A stretch of 51,887 nucleotides of DNA from Moritella sp. PE36 (GTDB lineage: Bacteria; Pseudomonadota; Gammaproteobacteria; Enterobacterales; Moritellaceae). Both the position numbers and the translations under genes were made by a program. Every line of letters starts with the position of its first letter. Position 1 is the stretch's first letter. Shown here in pieces: positions 43,603 to 51,887 of this stretch. The notes under the pieces were generated by a model. That model was not told where the DNA came from. It did not search any database and saw only the letters and a list, made by a program, of their open reading frames with translations. The DNA is taken from positions 1 to 51,887 of the forward strand of contig NZ_ABCQ01000030.1 in NCBI RefSeq assembly GCF_000170855.1, read 5' to 3'.

Positions 43603-44361
43603 ATGATACCGAACCTCTGGGCTATACCGGGAATTTTTATGTTATATGGCGCTTCCGTTGAAGCCAAACCGCATAAACATAATGCCATACAAATCGTCTG
43701 GCCCAGTGCAAACTCAAATGTCACACTGCTTGAAACACAAATAACAAAGCCCCTCGTTCTTGCTTCCGATATTGAACACAGATTAGTGATGCAAGAAGGC
43801 TGGGTTATTTTAGTTGAGCCACAATCCTGGTTAGGTGTTTTACTCTCTGAATATTTACAAGGAGCAAGGTTTCGAAAAATAACCGATTTAGCATACTTTT
43901 CTTCCGCTAAAATCCAGCCAATGGCAGACTCAACCACCCCAATAGCCTTACTCACTCCCCTACTTCTCGCCCTTAATATTAACTGGCAGAAAACAGCTGA
44001 ACTTTTGAATATTGACGGTCAGCAACTAGACCACAGAATAAAACAGCTAGTTAATAAACTTAATGATTGCTTTGGCAGTGAATGTTTAAAACCAAGTCGT
44101 TGGCGAGCGCATGAAGTCGCAAGTGAATTAGCCATTTCTGAAAGTCGATTCCTACATCTGTTTAGACAAGAAATGGGGATCGCGTGGCGACCTTATCTAT
44201 TATGGCGACGCCTGCTTTGTGCTGTTGAGGCAATAAAACACGGAAATAATGCCACAGAAGCGGCCTACCTCGCCGGATTTTCCGATAGCGCACACTTAAG
44301 CAGAACATTTCACAACATATTTGGAATGACATTACGTGACGCCAAATCGTCATTGCTCTAA
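43603..44361 (+). CDS. AraC-family transcriptional regulator
   Basis: A 252-residue regulator. The N-terminal half starts like a cupin sensor (MLYGASVEAKPHKHNAIQIVW) with the His typical of the AraC ligand pocket. The C-terminal DNA-binding part has both helix-turn-helix units: RAHEVASELAISESRFLHLF and ATEAAYLAGFSDSAHLSRTF with the closing FGMTLRDA. It lies 30 bp after the double-receiver gene and could be its downstream effector, although no direct link is seen. The Shine-Dalgarno before the ATG is weak. Confidence 0.88.
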   Translation: MIPNLWAIPGIFMLYGASVEAKPHKHNAIQIVWPSANSNVTLLETQITKPLVLASDIEHRLVMQEGWVILVEPQSWLGVLLSEYLQGARFRKITDLAYFSSAKIQPMADSTTPIALLTPLLLALNINWQKTAELLNIDGQQLDHRIKQLVNKLNDCFGSECLKPSRWRAHEVASELAISESRFLHLFRQEMGIAWRPYLLWRRLLCAVEAIKHGNNATEAAYLAGFSDSAHLSRTFHNIFGMTLRDAKSSLL

Positions 44362-44486
44362 ATTATTGAATACCCCACGAAATACATATCTAAATAGAAA
44401 GTTAATAACTTAGCCAGTTTATTCAATTTTTAACTCACAGCTTAACTTATTCTAATCACTCAAACCTGTGAACGGAGTAAATCATC

Positions 44487-45206
44487 ATGACAGCTAATCA
44501 GACCTATCTTAAAACAACCCCTATGTTGGATTATTTCAACAAGGATATTCAACAATTAATCACCCAGCATGGATGGCGAGATCTTTCTCAATACGATGCC
44601 ATTGGCGCAGTATACAATTTTGTTCGTGATGATATCGCATTCGGCTACAACCGTGATGATACATTAACGGCCAGCCAAGTATTAAAAGATGGTTATGGTC
44701 AGTGTAATACTAAGGGCACGTTATTGATGGCATTATTGCGCGCGTTAAACATCCAAACTAGATTTCATGGCTTTACAATCTTCAACGAGCTACAACGTGG
44801 CGCAATTCCAGCCTACATGTTTAGTTTCTCACCAAAAAAAATAATTCACAGTTGGGTCGAAATATATTTCGAAGGGCGCTGGTTAGATTTGGAAGGTTAC
44901 ATTATTGACAGTCAATATCTATCCGTCATTCAAGCTCAATTTCCAGATCAATGTGAATCGTTTAGTGGCTTTGCTATTGCCACTGCTTGCTTAAAAAAAC
45001 CAGACAATGAATGGCAAGGAAATAGTACTTATATACAAAAAGAAGGGATTGCGGATGACTTTGGCTTATATGATCAACCCGATGATTTTTACAAAGAAAA
45101 AGGCAGTAATCTCACCGGTATTAAAAAACCATTGTTTCGCTATCTGCTGCGCTATTTGATGAATGCGAATGTTAAACGAATTCGAAGAATGAAAGTAACC
45201 GCCTAA
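44487..45206 (+). CDS. Transglutaminase-like cysteine-protease-fold protein
   Basis: A 239-residue cytoplasmic protein without a signal peptide. It has the catalytic triad pattern of the transglutaminase-like superfamily: Cys in LKDGYGQCNTKGTLLMALLR, His in HSWVEIYFEGRW and Asp in LDLEG. YDAIGAVYNFVRDDIAFGY is the usual upstream segment. Such proteins can be peptidases, and the substrate is unknown. A good Shine-Dalgarno (CGGAG) precedes the ATG. It has its own hairpin terminator. Confidence 0.9.
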   Translation: MTANQTYLKTTPMLDYFNKDIQQLITQHGWRDLSQYDAIGAVYNFVRDDIAFGYNRDDTLTASQVLKDGYGQCNTKGTLLMALLRALNIQTRFHGFTIFNELQRGAIPAYMFSFSPKKIIHSWVEIYFEGRWLDLEGYIIDSQYLSVIQAQFPDQCESFSGFAIATACLKKPDNEWQGNSTYIQKEGIADDFGLYDQPDDFYKEKGSNLTGIKKPLFRYLLRYLMNANVKRIRRMKVTA

Positions 45207-45239
45207 CAATTATACTTATAAAACACGCAAGCTACACGT

Positions 45240-45258
45240 GGGATCATAAGATCCCTTT
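45240..45258. terminator. Terminator between the transglutaminase-like and metR genes
   Basis: GGGATC-ATAA-GATCCC (45240-45255) followed by TTT; it lies between convergent genes. Confidence 0.7.
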
Positions 45259-45275
45259 ACATCGAGAGATTACAA

Positions 45276-46193
45276 TTAACTCGCTATTTTTATCCCTTTC
45301 AACTGCTGAAATGAGCTGGCTTTGGCATCTTTTAAAAACTCACTCATGTATGGCATTTCCAGCTGCTCTACACGGATTGCCGCATATAGCGTAGTCCAAC
45401 AACTTTCCTCACCAAGTGGTTTAGCTAGAATATAATCTTTCTCTAAATACTCTGTTAACGCCCAATTAGGTAATGCCGCAACACCGCGGCCACTCGCCAC
45501 CAGCTGTAACATCATGATGGTTAATTCCGCATGTCGAATAGCATGAGGGGAAACCCCTGCTGGGTCTAAAAACAGATTAAAAATATCTAATCGCTCCTGC
45601 TCTACAGGATACGTGATCAACGTTTGATCACTCAGATCCTCTGGCTCGATATACGCTTTATCCGCTAAAGCATGATGACGGCTCACTGCAAGCATCGGTT
45701 GATAGCTAAACAGCGGTTCGTAATGAATACCTGATAATACTTGGGGATCGGACGTCACCACTAAATCTACGTCACCCCGCTTTAATGCTGGCAAAGGGGC
45801 AAAGCTAAAGCCCGAGGTCAAATCAAGCTCTACTTCTGGCCAGTGGTCACGGAACACATCAATTGCCGGCATGAGCCACTGAAAGCAACTGTGACATTCG
45901 ATAGCCATATGTAAGCGCCCTGCATTACCTGATAACAAACGGCTGATATCACGTTCAGTGTTGGTGAACATAGGTAACACTGATTTCGCCAGTTTAAGTA
46001 CCCGCTCCCCTGCAACGGTAAAGCGCAATGGTCTGGTTTTTCGAATAAACAATGCCGTATTCAAACGGTCTTCAAGATCTTTTATCTGATGTGATAACGC
46101 AGATTGCGTCATATAAAGACTTTCAGATGCTTCGACTAATGAACCGGTATTTTCTAATGCGATAATAGTTTTCAAATGCTTAACTTCGAGCAT
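45276..46193 (-). CDS. metR: LysR-type regulator of methionine synthesis (MetR)
   Basis: A 305-residue LysR regulator with an N-terminal winged helix (LKTIIALENTGSLVEASESL, then TQSALSHQIKDLEDRLN) and a periplasmic-binding-like effector domain that senses homocysteine in known MetR proteins. CHSCFQWLMPAIDVFRDHWP and ALPNWALTEYLEKDYI are MetR-typical. It is divergent from metE, and TGAA-N5-TTCA type sites lie between them, so it should activate metE and control itself. Confidence 0.95.
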   Translation of the reverse strand: MLEVKHLKTIIALENTGSLVEASESLYMTQSALSHQIKDLEDRLNTALFIRKTRPLRFTVAGERVLKLAKSVLPMFTNTERDISRLLSGNAGRLHMAIECHSCFQWLMPAIDVFRDHWPEVELDLTSGFSFAPLPALKRGDVDLVVTSDPQVLSGIHYEPLFSYQPMLAVSRHHALADKAYIEPEDLSDQTLITYPVEQERLDIFNLFLDPAGVSPHAIRHAELTIMMLQLVASGRGVAALPNWALTEYLEKDYILAKPLGEESCWTTLYAAIRVEQLEMPYMSEFLKDAKASSFQQLKGIKIAS

Positions 46194-46272
46194 CGTTAAT
46201 TCCCTTTTAAACGGATGACTAAATTTAGCATAATGCCAACATCAATTAATTTCAACTTAATCAGTAAAAATA

Positions 46273-46301
46273 TGAATTTGATTCATGTGAAATAATATTC
46301 A
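46273..46301. promoter_or_regulatory. MetR-binding boxes in the metR-metE region
   Basis: TGAATTTGATTCA (46273-46285) fits the TGAA-N5-TTCA MetR consensus. TGAA-ATAATA-TTCA (46288-46301) next to it has a 6-bp spacer and is probably a weaker site. They lie about 110 bp before the metE start. Confidence 0.8.
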
Positions 46302-46408
46302 ATACTTTAGCCATCTAAACAGCTAAGCGTCTACACCTTAAGTTTACCGTTTTAATTTAAAGTTTAAGGCTCAAGCATACAAATACATCTACGCAAATGG
46401 AGTTACAG

Positions 46409-48703
46409 ATGGCTAAATCACACATATTAGGTTTCCCACGTATCGGTGCAGACCGCGAGTTAAAAAAAGCAATTGAGTCATATTGGAAAAATGACATCTC
46501 CAAAGTTGAGTTAGAAGCCGTTGGTAAACAACTGCGCGCTAAACATTGGCAGCAGCAAATTGATGCTGGGCTAGACTTCATCACGGTGGGTGACTTTGCT
46601 TGGTACGACCAAGTATTGGCATTGTCAGCGACCTTAGGTGTGATCCCAGAGCGCCATCAACAAGAAACGATCACCCTTGATACGCTCTTTAATATGGCGC
46701 GTGGTTCTAGCCCTTGTTGCGGTCAACAAGCGGCGGCATGTGAAATGACCAAATGGTTTGATACCAACTATCACTATCTTGTTCCAGAACTAAACGAAGA
46801 CCAGCAATTCGCGTTAAGCTACAACCAGCTTATTGAAGAGCTACAAGAAGCAAAAGCACTTGGTTTCCCAATTAAAGCCAATCTACTAGGTCCAGTAAGC
46901 TACCTGTGGTTAAGTAAAACCAACAGTGATTTTGATAAACTTACATTACTACCTCAACTTGTTGCAACCTATAAACAACTACTTGCTAACATCGCCGCAG
47001 AAGGTGTTGAATGGCTACAAATTGAAGAGCCTATTCTCGTTCAAGATCTAACAAGTGAATGGCAACAGGCATTGACAACCAGTTATGCTGAATTAGCGAA
47101 AGGTAGCAACAAACTGTTACTCACCAGTTACTTTGGTGCGCTAGGTGATAATGCAGAGTTAGCATTCTCATTGCCTGTTGCTGGCTTCCATATTGATTTA
47201 TCACGTGCGCCTGAGCAGTTAGACACCGCATTAGCGTTACTGCCTGCTCACGCTATTTTATCTGCCGGTATCGTCAATGGCCGAAATATTTGGCGTAACG
47301 ACTTAGCAAAATCAGTACGTTCATTACAACAAGCTAAAGCAACGTTAGGTGCACGTTTATGGGTGGCTTCATCATGTTCATTACAACATAGCCCTGTTGA
47401 TCTGGATAACGAAACCAAACTCGATACCGAGCTTAAATCTTGGTTAGCTTATGCGACACAGAAATTAACCGAGGTTAGCACCATCAATGCGTTGCTAAAC
47501 GGTGATAATTCGGAAAAGTTAACCGCGCAATTAACCACAAGAGTAACGGAATCAACAGCGGTTGTTGCATCTCGAGCAACGTCTTCGCGAATTCACAACA
47601 CAGCGGTTAAAGAACGTGTTGCTGCAATTACCGACCAGGATGCACAACGTCATAGTTCATTTACCCTGCGTATTGCAAGCCAGCAGCAAGAATTGAATTT
47701 ACCCCTATTCCCAACCACAACCATTGGCTCATTCCCACAGACCAGTGATATTCGTCAAACGCGTAATCAATTTAAACAAAATATCATCAGCCAAGATCAA
47801 TACATCACCAAGATGCAAGCAGAAATCAAAGATGTCGTAAAACGCCAAGAAGCACTCGGGCTAGATGTACTGGTACACGGTGAACCTGAGCGTAATGACA
47901 TGGTGGAATACTTTGGTGAATTACTCGATGGTTTCGCATTTTCTAAAAATGGTTGGGTACAAAGTTATGGTACGCGTTGCGTTAAACCGCCAATCATCTT
48001 TGGTGATATTTCTCGCCCTGCACCGATGACAGTAGCTTGGAGTAAATATGCTCAAGCGCAAACCAACAAGCTAATGAAAGGTATGCTAACAGGCCCAGTC
48101 ACTATTCTTTGTTGGTCATTTACCCGCGATGATATCAGCCGTGAAGAACAAACCAATCAAATCGCACTGGCAATTCGTGATGAAGTGGTTGATTTAGAAC
48201 ATGCCGGTATTAAAGTGATTCAAATTGACGAACCAGCGCTGCGTGAAGGACTACCGCTACGTAAAAGCGAGCAACAAGAATACTTAGATTGGTCAACAAA
48301 AGCCTTCCGAATCAGCGCGTCAGGTGTAAGAGACAATACCCAGATCCATACACACATGTGTTACTGCGAGTTTAATGACATTATGCCGTCAATTGCCGCG
48401 TTAGATGCAGATGTGATCACGATCGAAACCTCACGCTCTAACATGGAACTGTTATCTGCCTTTACCGATTTTAGTTACCCAAATGATATTGGTCCGGGTG
48501 TTTATGATATTCACTCGCCAAATGTACCAAGTGTAGAGTGGATGACGCAGTTAATCACTAATGCCAGTGAATACATCGATGTGGCACGCTTATGGGTTAA
48601 CCCTGATTGCGGTCTAAAAACACGAGGCTGGAAAGAAACAGAAGCAGCATTGAAGAACATGGTGACTGCGGCACATCACTTACGCGATACATTTTCTAAC
48701 TAA
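46409..48703 (+). CDS. metE: Cobalamin-independent methionine synthase
   Basis: MetE methylates homocysteine to methionine with methyltetrahydropteroyl-triglutamate. The 764-residue protein has both barrels: the N-terminal FPRIGADRELKKAIESYWK and C-terminal FPTTTIGSFPQTSDIR. The zinc ligands are visible in HTHMCYCEFND and in NPDCGLKTRGW (last Cys), and a Glu in VIQIDEPALREG. The ATG at 46409 is preferred: GGAG lies 6 bp upstream, at the position of an earlier in-frame ATG (46397). Its regulator MetR is divergent. A strong hairpin follows. Confidence 0.97.
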   Translation: MAKSHILGFPRIGADRELKKAIESYWKNDISKVELEAVGKQLRAKHWQQQIDAGLDFITVGDFAWYDQVLALSATLGVIPERHQQETITLDTLFNMARGSSPCCGQQAAACEMTKWFDTNYHYLVPELNEDQQFALSYNQLIEELQEAKALGFPIKANLLGPVSYLWLSKTNSDFDKLTLLPQLVATYKQLLANIAAEGVEWLQIEEPILVQDLTSEWQQALTTSYAELAKGSNKLLLTSYFGALGDNAELAFSLPVAGFHIDLSRAPEQLDTALALLPAHAILSAGIVNGRNIWRNDLAKSVRSLQQAKATLGARLWVASSCSLQHSPVDLDNETKLDTELKSWLAYATQKLTEVSTINALLNGDNSEKLTAQLTTRVTESTAVVASRATSSRIHNTAVKERVAAITDQDAQRHSSFTLRIASQQQELNLPLFPTTTIGSFPQTSDIRQTRNQFKQNIISQDQYITKMQAEIKDVVKRQEALGLDVLVHGEPERNDMVEYFGELLDGFAFSKNGWVQSYGTRCVKPPIIFGDISRPAPMTVAWSKYAQAQTNKLMKGMLTGPVTILCWSFTRDDISREEQTNQIALAIRDEVVDLEHAGIKVIQIDEPALREGLPLRKSEQQEYLDWSTKAFRISASGVRDNTQIHTHMCYCEFNDIMPSIAALDADVITIETSRSNMELLSAFTDFSYPNDIGPGVYDIHSPNVPSVEWMTQLITNASEYIDVARLWVNPDCGLKTRGWKETEAALKNMVTAAHHLRDTFSN

Positions 48704-48728
48704 GCGTTATAGCCACGCCAGAAAGTAA

Positions 48729-48752
48729 AAAGGAGAGCGCGCGCTCTCCTTT
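48729..48752. terminator. Bidirectional terminator after metE
   Basis: A perfect palindrome AAAGGAGAGC-GCGC-GCTCTCCTTT with T/A-rich edges, between metE and the convergent Dabb gene. Confidence 0.88.
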
Positions 48753-48780
48753 CTCAATCTATATTTTTATATAGTAGGTA

Positions 48781-49080
48781 TTAGTAATCTACAGCTGCAC
48801 GCTTGCTAGTAATACTTTTCATCATTGGTAACACAGCTTGATGCGCAGGGTGATCTTGGTATACATCTAACGTTTCACGAGAATCTAAATCAGCAATTAA
48901 TACTAAATCGTAAGAGCCCGCACCTTGCAGACAATCAATACCCACTTCCAAACGTTGTAACCCAGGGATCTGACCATTAAGCGCTTCAAGCACCTCTTTA
49001 GCTAATTTAGCATTGGTGCTTTTATCATTACCATTAGCTGTGTCGAGTAAAGTCCACATCACAATATGTTTGAACGCCAT
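48781..49080 (-). CDS. Dabb-family (stress-responsive A/B barrel) protein
   Basis: A 99-residue protein of the dimeric alpha-beta barrel type. It starts with the family signature FKHIVMWTL (conserved His), followed by LEVGIDC and SYDLVLIADLDSRETLDVYQDHPAHQAV. The start at 49080 is preferred to a TTG at 49104 because it begins at the usual MAFKHIV. The function is not known; relatives include stress proteins and small enzymes. It is transcribed alone. Confidence 0.9.
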   Translation of the reverse strand: MAFKHIVMWTLLDTANGNDKSTNAKLAKEVLEALNGQIPGLQRLEVGIDCLQGAGSYDLVLIADLDSRETLDVYQDHPAHQAVLPMMKSITSKRAAVDY

Positions 49081-49305
49081 GATTGTTCCATCCTTAATTA
49101 ACAAACGAATAATTCACCCAAGCAACAATTTACCTAAGCAACCTGGGAATTTGAAGAAGCGAAAGTATAACTTTAAATGTCTTATTTAGGTGGATGAATA
49201 TCAATATTTCACAAAATTGTCATATAAGTATCACTAATATGCATTACATCTACCCTATATTTATCAATATACGCATTCATAAAAACAATTAAATAAGTGA
49301 ATAAA

Positions 49306-51021
49306 ATGAAAAAGACACTGATAAGCACAACCATAGCCCTGGCACTAATGACTGTTGTAACAGGCTGCACAGCAAAACAAAATGCCACATCTGTTGCACA
49401 ATCACAGCAACAAGTACCATCCCCCCTTGCTGTCACTATGCTGGCGCGTTATGAATCAGGCCAATACGGTGTGAGTGCTGCAGAGATCTTAGATTATCAC
49501 CCACAAAGTAACTCTATTTTCGTGGTTAACGCAGAAAGTGGCCAAGTAGATATTCTCGATGCCAGTATAATTGGCTCTGCACAAGCAGCTAAAGATCCAT
49601 TGGCTCTTAATAATCTAACTAAAAGAGCGACATTAAACTTAGCGTCAGATTTGAAGTTGGCGCGCTTAGGTTCAGTAAACAGTGTCGCTATTTTTGATAA
49701 TTTACTGGCTGTCGCGATCGAACGAGGAGACGGCAAAGATAATCCAGTCCAAGGTCGTGGTTTTATCGGATTTTATACACTCGATAACACAGGTAAAGCA
49801 ACGTATTTACACGCTGTCGAAGTTGGTTACCTACCGGATAATGTTGTTTTCACCCATGGTGGCAATAAAGTTGTCGTGGCAAATGAAGGTGAGCCGAATG
49901 ATGCTTATACTGTTGATCCAGAAGGTTCTATTTCAATCATTAATATCAATAACAACGTACCAGAACAACAAGCGACGAATATCAACTTTAACGACTTTAA
50001 TATTCAATCTGCACGTCATCATGAATTACCCAAAGGCGTAAAAATTAATGGTCCAAAATCATCGATTAGCCAAGACCTTGAACCTGAATATATCGCTATA
50101 TCCCACGACAGTTCACAAGCGTTTGTATCACTGCAAGAGAATAATGCCATTGCTGTTATCGACCTAAAATCACAACGTGTTGAACGCATTATTGATTTAG
50201 GCAGCAAAGATTATGGTTTAGCGAAAAACGCCTTCGATGCCAGTGATAAAGACGGCAAAGTAAATATCCAAACCTACCCTGGTGTATACGGTCTTTACCA
50301 GCCTGATACCATAGCCAGCTACAGTATTGATGGCGCTGATTTCATCGTCACCGCCAACGAAGGTGATGCGCGTGATTATGCAGGTTTCTCTGAAGAGACC
50401 CGAGCAGGTAAACTAACACTCGATACAAACCACCCACAATTTGACGCTATTCAAGATAAAAAACAGCTAGGACGACTCAAAGTAACGACCAGTATTGGTG
50501 ATACCGATAATGACGGTGACATCGACAAGATCTACAGCTACGGTTCACGGTCTTTCTCTATTTGGGATGCACAAGGCAAACAAGTATTCGACAGTGGCAA
50601 TGACTTTGAACGTATTACCGCTGACCGCTTAGGGATCAATTTTAATAACCATAATAGTAAAAACAAAGGCGATAACCGCAGTGACGATAAAGGTCCTGAG
50701 CCTGAAGCATTAGCGCTTGGCAGCATTGATGGTCGCCAATATGCCTTTATTGGCCTAGAGCGCACATCCGGTTTTATGATTTATGATATTACCGAACCAC
50801 AACATGCCTATTTCGTTGATTACATTGTTAATCGTGACTTTGCGCCTAAATTTGAGATCGAAGACGGCGTCGTGACAAAGGGGGACCCAAGTGTGGTTGG
50901 CGATCTCGGTCCTGAAGGCATGAAATTTATTGCTGCGCATAAAAGCCCAAATGGTAAACCGCTCTTATTAATCGCTAATGAAGTCAGTGGTACAACGGTT
51001 GCTTATCAATTACAAAAGTAA
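49306..51021 (+). CDS. Choice-of-anchor-I-type lipoprotein, propeller-like
   Basis: About 571 residues from the ATG at 49306 (an in-frame GTG lies at 49297). A lipoprotein signal with VVTGC is followed by repeated propeller segments: VNSVAIFDNLLAVAIE, KVVVANEGEPNDAYTVDPEG, SQDLEPEYIAISHD, ADFIVTANEGDARDYAGF and KGPEPEALALGSIDGRQYAFIGLER. Asp-rich loops (DTDNDGDID) look calcium-binding. This pattern is that of the choice-of-anchor-I proteins, usually annotated as alkaline-phosphatase-like or esterase-like. Activity cannot be assigned. It stands alone. Confidence 0.82.
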   Translation: MKKTLISTTIALALMTVVTGCTAKQNATSVAQSQQQVPSPLAVTMLARYESGQYGVSAAEILDYHPQSNSIFVVNAESGQVDILDASIIGSAQAAKDPLALNNLTKRATLNLASDLKLARLGSVNSVAIFDNLLAVAIERGDGKDNPVQGRGFIGFYTLDNTGKATYLHAVEVGYLPDNVVFTHGGNKVVVANEGEPNDAYTVDPEGSISIININNNVPEQQATNINFNDFNIQSARHHELPKGVKINGPKSSISQDLEPEYIAISHDSSQAFVSLQENNAIAVIDLKSQRVERIIDLGSKDYGLAKNAFDASDKDGKVNIQTYPGVYGLYQPDTIASYSIDGADFIVTANEGDARDYAGFSEETRAGKLTLDTNHPQFDAIQDKKQLGRLKVTTSIGDTDNDGDIDKIYSYGSRSFSIWDAQGKQVFDSGNDFERITADRLGINFNNHNSKNKGDNRSDDKGPEPEALALGSIDGRQYAFIGLERTSGFMIYDITEPQHAYFVDYIVNRDFAPKFEIEDGVVTKGDPSVVGDLGPEGMKFIAAHKSPNGKPLLLIANEVSGTTVAYQLQK

Positions 51022-51171
51022 CCTAAAATTCCTTACCTGAGGTGATGCATTTTTTATTTACAATTTGTCATCTTTTATTTCGCTCTGGAATGTGATTTCT
51101 AAATAAAACCAATATGATTAACTCAGTTGAAAAAAACCTTAACCGAAATACTTTCACTAGGAGTGATCATC

Positions 51172-51582
51172 ATGGCTAACTTACTAAACCAAGTAGAAAC
51201 TATCTACAATGTCGCAAAAGAAACAGCAAAAACATCTATCACTGCAGGTTTTGGTGTTTATGGCACAATCATTGATGAAGCAGCAAAGTCATCAGATAAA
51301 GCAACTCAACTGTTTGAATCTCTAGTTGAGCGCGGTACGCAAGTTGAACCTAAAGTAAAAGAACAAGTTTCTGCACTTTTAGGTAAAAAAATCTCTTTAG
51401 AATCAATTGAAACTAAAGCGCAAAGCATTACTAGCCGTTTTACTGGTGTTCAAGGTCAAAAACTGAATGAAGTAGAAAGCAAAATTGATTTACTTGCTAC
51501 TATGATCAGTGAACTAAAAACTGAACCAGCAAAAGTACAAAAAGTTGTTAAAGCACCAGCAAAAGCAACTGCTGAAGCATAA
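51172..51582 (+). CDS. Phasin-like protein
   Basis: A 136-residue soluble, mostly helical protein (NQVETIYNVAKETAKTSITAG, SDKATQLFESLVERGTQVEP, LNEVESKIDLLATMISEL) with an Ala/Lys/Pro tail. It resembles phasins that coat polyhydroxyalkanoate granules and related coiled-coil regulators, but no synthase gene is in the window. The ATG at 51172 with TAGGAGTG upstream is preferred; an earlier TTG at 51127 gives a poor start. Confidence 0.65.
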   Translation: MANLLNQVETIYNVAKETAKTSITAGFGVYGTIIDEAAKSSDKATQLFESLVERGTQVEPKVKEQVSALLGKKISLESIETKAQSITSRFTGVQGQKLNEVESKIDLLATMISELKTEPAKVQKVVKAPAKATAEA

Positions 51583-51609
51583 TAATACTTTGACTGCATA
51601 ATTGATTAA

Positions 51610-51628
51610 AGGGGGCTAAGTCCCCCCT
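51610..51628 (+). terminator. Hairpin terminator after the phasin-like gene
   Basis: AGGGGG (51610-51615) against CCCCCT, with a short CTAAGT-type loop; only a weak T-run (ATTCTCTAT) follows. Confidence 0.65.
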
Positions 51629-51788
51629 ATTCTCTATCCATTTCCCGCTTATCGCCCTTAGCGCATATCTATCAAATCCGCATTACAATTACCTAAAAAC
51701 TGTTTTTCATTTGCGTTTGCACTTTACAATGTAAAAACTACTATTAAGTAATATCAAAACAACGTATACCATCCAGTAAGGACTAAGA

Positions 51789-51887
51789 ATGAGCCAAGTC
51801 AGCTTAACTTATAACCCTGTTGAAGATCGCATGTTACTCATCGTTTCTAATAATATAAATCATCCTCAATGGTGGCTCACTCGGCAC
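51789..51887 (+). CDS. Start of an unidentified gene, cut by the window edge
   Basis: Thirty-three codons are visible, starting MSQVSLTYNPVEDRMLLIVS and ending WWLTRH. There is no signal peptide. I cannot name the family. AAGGAC (about 51778-51783) precedes the ATG at a workable distance. Confidence 0.6.
   Translation, partial: MSQVSLTYNPVEDRMLLIVSNNINHPQWWLTRH

Noticed and set aside
1-51887. CRISPR arrays, tRNA or rRNA genes, prophage
   Set aside because: No regularly spaced identical repeats, no cloverleaf-like or rRNA-like sequence and no phage structural genes were recognised by eye.

Overview
The window looks like chromosomal DNA of a marine, AT-leaning gammaproteobacterium. Gene content, protein similarity and gene order suggest a Moritella-like relative of Shewanella, Psychromonas and Vibrio. 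This is inferred from memory of protein families, not from a database search. No rRNA, tRNA, CRISPR array or prophage was seen.

Layout. 0-2.4 kb: the start of a GntR/FadR-type regulator with a palindromic operator, a possibly structured intergenic element, and a BCCT osmolyte transporter. 2.5-4.9 kb: an exported Cys-rich small protein, then a tight DUF411 / BNR-type propeller / cytochrome c cluster that probably works on metal or redox chemistry in the periplasm. 5.0-10.3 kb: a lipoprotein, then a TPP riboswitch controlling thiD-thiZ-thiX-thiY-tenA, a thiamine-pyrimidine salvage operon. 10.4-17.7 kb (minus strand): an AraC regulator, a GNAT enzyme, a DnaQ-type exonuclease coupled to a cNMP/CBS/DUF294 protein, and PBP1b (mrcB) followed by a TPR lipoprotein that matches LpoP, the PBP1b activator. 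18.2-25 kb: an outer-membrane barrel, an OFA-type MFS carrier, aspC and pntAB with clear terminators; PntB carries an unusual Ala-rich N-terminal extension. 25.5-29.7 kb: a hypothetical protein, an OmpR/EnvZ-type two-component pair and a coiled-coil lipoprotein.

29.8-38.4 kb is the accessory region. Short genes on alternating strands are separated by several families of dispersed direct repeats. It holds a lipoprotein, a 63-aa protein made of three GF repeats, a SetA-like sugar exporter, a complete ISNCY-type insertion sequence (27-bp terminal inverted repeats, 15-bp target duplication), a 5'-nucleotidase-like enzyme without a signal peptide, a decayed AlkA-type glycosylase and an EamA exporter. 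A 74-bp element bracketing the nucleotidase gene has a stem with a compensatory base-pair change. A second repeat of about 45 bp brackets the block from the nucleotidase to the EamA gene.

38.4-51.9 kb returns to core-like genes: a probably Fur-regulated imelysin / di-heme oxidoreductase operon divergent from a sterol-desaturase-type membrane protein; a double-receiver protein whose first receiver has lost its phospho-acceptor; an AraC regulator; a transglutaminase-like protein; divergent metR/metE with MetR boxes; a Dabb protein; a large choice-of-anchor-I-type lipoprotein; a phasin-like protein; and the start of an unidentified gene.

The most promising material for something undescribed is the repeat system at 29.9-38.4 kb, the structured element at about 526-630, and the PntB extension. 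Most other loci are recognisable families.
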